Part shown: piece after piece, positions 44,224-44,239 of the stretch
Layout: each line of letters opens with the position of its first letter
Numbering within the stretch: the first letter of the stretch is position 1
IMG/VR virus record: IMGVR_UViG_3300042541_001539
Coordinates: 1-44,239 of that record
Reading direction: 5' to 3' (one strand)
Source of the DNA: a virus
Length of the DNA: 44,239 bases
Program-made: the position numbers and the translations under genes
Notes under the pieces: generated by a model
What the model was told of the DNA's origin: nothing
The model's input: only the letters and a program-made list of their open reading frames with translations
The model's database searches: none

Positions 44224-44239
44224 ATTTTTAAGTTTTTCC

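Noticed and set aside
1-44239. tRNA or other structured RNA genes.
   Set aside because: No cloverleaf with a GTTCRA-type arm was seen on either strand by eye; a covariance search would be needed to be certain.

Overview
The window is part of the genome of a large, AT-rich tailed bacteriophage with a T4-type head and baseplate module. Several features point to a Bacteroidetes (Flavobacteriia-like) host: three or four encoded proteins look like type IX secretion system (T9SS) clients with SprB, PPC and gliding-type C-terminal domains, the phage carries a Bacteroidetes-style ribosomal protein bS21, start codons have A/T-rich leaders with little Shine-Dalgarno signal, and two TAnnTTTG (-7 type) promoter boxes are visible. 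The T4 relationship rests on the terminase large subunit, portal, prohead protease, scaffold, a gp23-like major capsid protein with its propeptide cleavage site, a gp55-like sigma factor and a gp5-like OB-fold hub protein.

Layout. Positions 72-9753 (plus strand): two glycosyltransferases, a late-type sigma factor with a small basic/acidic neighbour, then baseplate/tail proteins (a 631-aa helical protein, the gp5-like hub, a 488-aa beta protein, a small Cys-rich protein) and short proteins. Positions 9709-12127 (mostly minus): small virion-type proteins with short N-terminal leaders, one with a peptidoglycan-binding domain. Positions 12316-18670 (minus): a tightly coupled four-gene operon of signal-peptide proteins, the first ending in a type A-like and the last in a type B T9SS sorting domain. 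Positions 18762-19448: a free-standing HNH endonuclease. Positions 19555-25582 (minus): capsid cassette (MCP, acidic scaffold, DUF4494-like protein, protease, two unknowns), with bS21 on the opposite strand at 24678-24869. Positions 25604-28708: portal gene interrupted by a 425-codon HNH intein that starts with proline. Positions 28821-37516: tail-fibre/adhesin genes, including a 1873-aa SHAEG-repeat fibre and a YVTN beta-propeller between Pro/Thr repeat arms. Positions 37528-39294: terminase. Positions 39393-44223: further virion-type proteins, including an acidic core-like protein and an M23-like/peptidoglycan-binding protein.

Two patterns tie the window together. First, a sense-strand octamer TATTTAT(A/T/C) lies a few to about 30 nt before the first gene of almost every transcription unit. 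It is the reverse complement of the T4 late promoter octamer and is absent inside tight operons. Second, at least ten proteins begin with a short helical leader ending in (I/L/V)xE followed by S/A/Q/E, the form of site cut by T4-type prohead proteases; these may be capsid-targeting leaders, which would make the proteins capsid contents. The secreted operon carries the same upstream octamer, so it appears to be a phage-regulated late gene set and not host contamination. No tRNA gene, CRISPR array or gene-free stretch above 300 bp was seen.
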